DNA of 23,671 bases from Rikenellaceae bacterium. Lineage in GTDB: Bacteria; Bacteroidota; Bacteroidia; Bacteroidales; UBA932. Within the stretch, counting starts at the first letter, position 1. Each line of letters opens with the position of its first letter. The position numbers and the translations under genes are program-made. The stretch lies in contig CAAGIL010000076.1 in the NCBI GenBank assembly GCA_900769905.1, positions 1 through 23,671 of the forward strand, read 5' to 3'. Positions 23,209-23,671 of the stretch are shown here, piece by piece. The notes below the pieces were generated by a model that was given only the letters and a program-made list of their open reading frames with translations, searched no databases and had not been told where the DNA came from.

Positions 23209-23671
23209 ATGACCCGATTCATTACCGTCATCTTTCTCTCCCTTTGTCTGTTTTTGTCTTCCTGCAGAAGCGGACAGGAATTTGCCTGCGTGCAGAACGG
23301 AGGCTTCCGGAATGTGGAGAATCCCTATTTCATCGGCACCAATTTCTGGTATGGACCCATACTTGCCTCGGACGGCGAGGGCGGAGACATAGCCAGGCTC
23401 GAACGCGAGCTTGATTACCTCAAATCTTTGGGAGTCACGAATTTACGCGTACTTGTAGGATGCGACGGACCGGAGGGCGTGGCGACAAGAATCCAGCCGA
23501 CGCTCCAGACCGAAGCGGGCGTGTACAACGAGACCCTGCTGCGCGGACTGGACCGCTTCCTGGCCGAGCTGGGCAAGAGGGATATGCAGGCTGTGCTCTT
23601 CCTGAACAATTCCTGGGAATGGTCAGGAGGATACGGGATGTACCTGGAATGGGCGACAGGGGAAAAGGCCC
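23209..23671 (+). CDS. GH5-type endo-beta-1,4-mannanase, lipoprotein, 5' part
   Basis: Partial gene; 154 residues are visible and the frame is open at the right edge. The first 19 residues are a lipoprotein signal with lipobox LSSC (Cys19), so the enzyme is probably anchored in the outer membrane. The mature N-terminus NGGFRNVENPYFIGTNFWYG, then GDIARLERELDYLKSLGVTN and LRVLVGCDGPEG, RIQPTLQTEAGVYNE, VLFLNNSWEWSGGYGMYLEW, are characteristic of GH5 mannanases of the subfamily 7 type. The catalytic glutamates lie past the window end, so activity cannot be judged. It has its own consensus promoter 98 bp downstream of the AraC gene. The likely role is first cuts in beta-mannan at the cell surface. 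Confidence 0.85.
   Translation, partial: MTRFITVIFLSLCLFLSSCRSGQEFACVQNGGFRNVENPYFIGTNFWYGPILASDGEGGDIARLERELDYLKSLGVTNLRVLVGCDGPEGVATRIQPTLQTEAGVYNETLLRGLDRFLAELGKRDMQAVLFLNNSWEWSGGYGMYLEWATGEKA

Overview
The window looks like chromosomal DNA of a fairly GC-rich member of the Bacteroidales (Bacteroidetes); the family cannot be settled by eye. The reasons are a ddl-less cell wall/division cluster in the order mraY-murD-ftsW-murG-murC-ftsQ-ftsA-ftsZ, start codons preceded by AAT/AAA rather than a Shine-Dalgarno sequence, promoters of the Bacteroidetes TTTG-N19/20-TAnnTTTG type, a Porin O/P-like outer membrane protein, lipoproteins, and an AraC-controlled glycan locus.

Region 1 (1-10665, + strand) is one tightly packed transcription unit. 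It covers the lipid stage of peptidoglycan synthesis (3' part of mraY, then murD, murG, murC), septal glycan polymerisation (ftsW), and the divisome (ftsQ, ftsA, ftsZ). It runs on through an ATGA overlap into gltX. Gaps are 13 bp or less and three junctions overlap.

Region 2 (10669-13682, - strand) carries sppA-rpiB-truB, converging on gltX and diverging from hisS. The sppA and hisS promoters overlap, with their -7 boxes one base apart. hisS (13741-15090, +) ends in a CTAG shared with the stop codon of the convergent porin gene.

Region 3 (15087-18843, - strand) reads as a PycB-like carboxyltransferase, then a metallo-beta-lactamase-fold lipoprotein, then an outer-membrane barrel. The carboxyltransferase has a C-terminal biotinyl-like domain without the lysine that would carry biotin.

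Region 4 (18850-19456) has no intact protein gene. It holds tRNA-His(GTG) on +, initiator tRNA-fMet(CAT) on -, a promoter and terminator for each, and between them a remnant of what looks like the 3' end of an outer-membrane beta-barrel gene.

Region 5 (19457-23671) is a candidate beta-mannan utilisation locus. A cellobiose/mannobiose 2-epimerase and an exported SASA-type acetylesterase form a two-gene - strand operon, divergent from an AraC-family regulator. The regulator is followed by a GH5 endo-mannanase lipoprotein cut by the right edge. The functional model is that the surface mannanase cuts mannan, the esterase removes acetyl groups in the periplasm, and the epimerase converts cytosolic mannobiose; transporters and a phosphorylase are not in view. 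Inverted repeats in both control regions are candidate operators.
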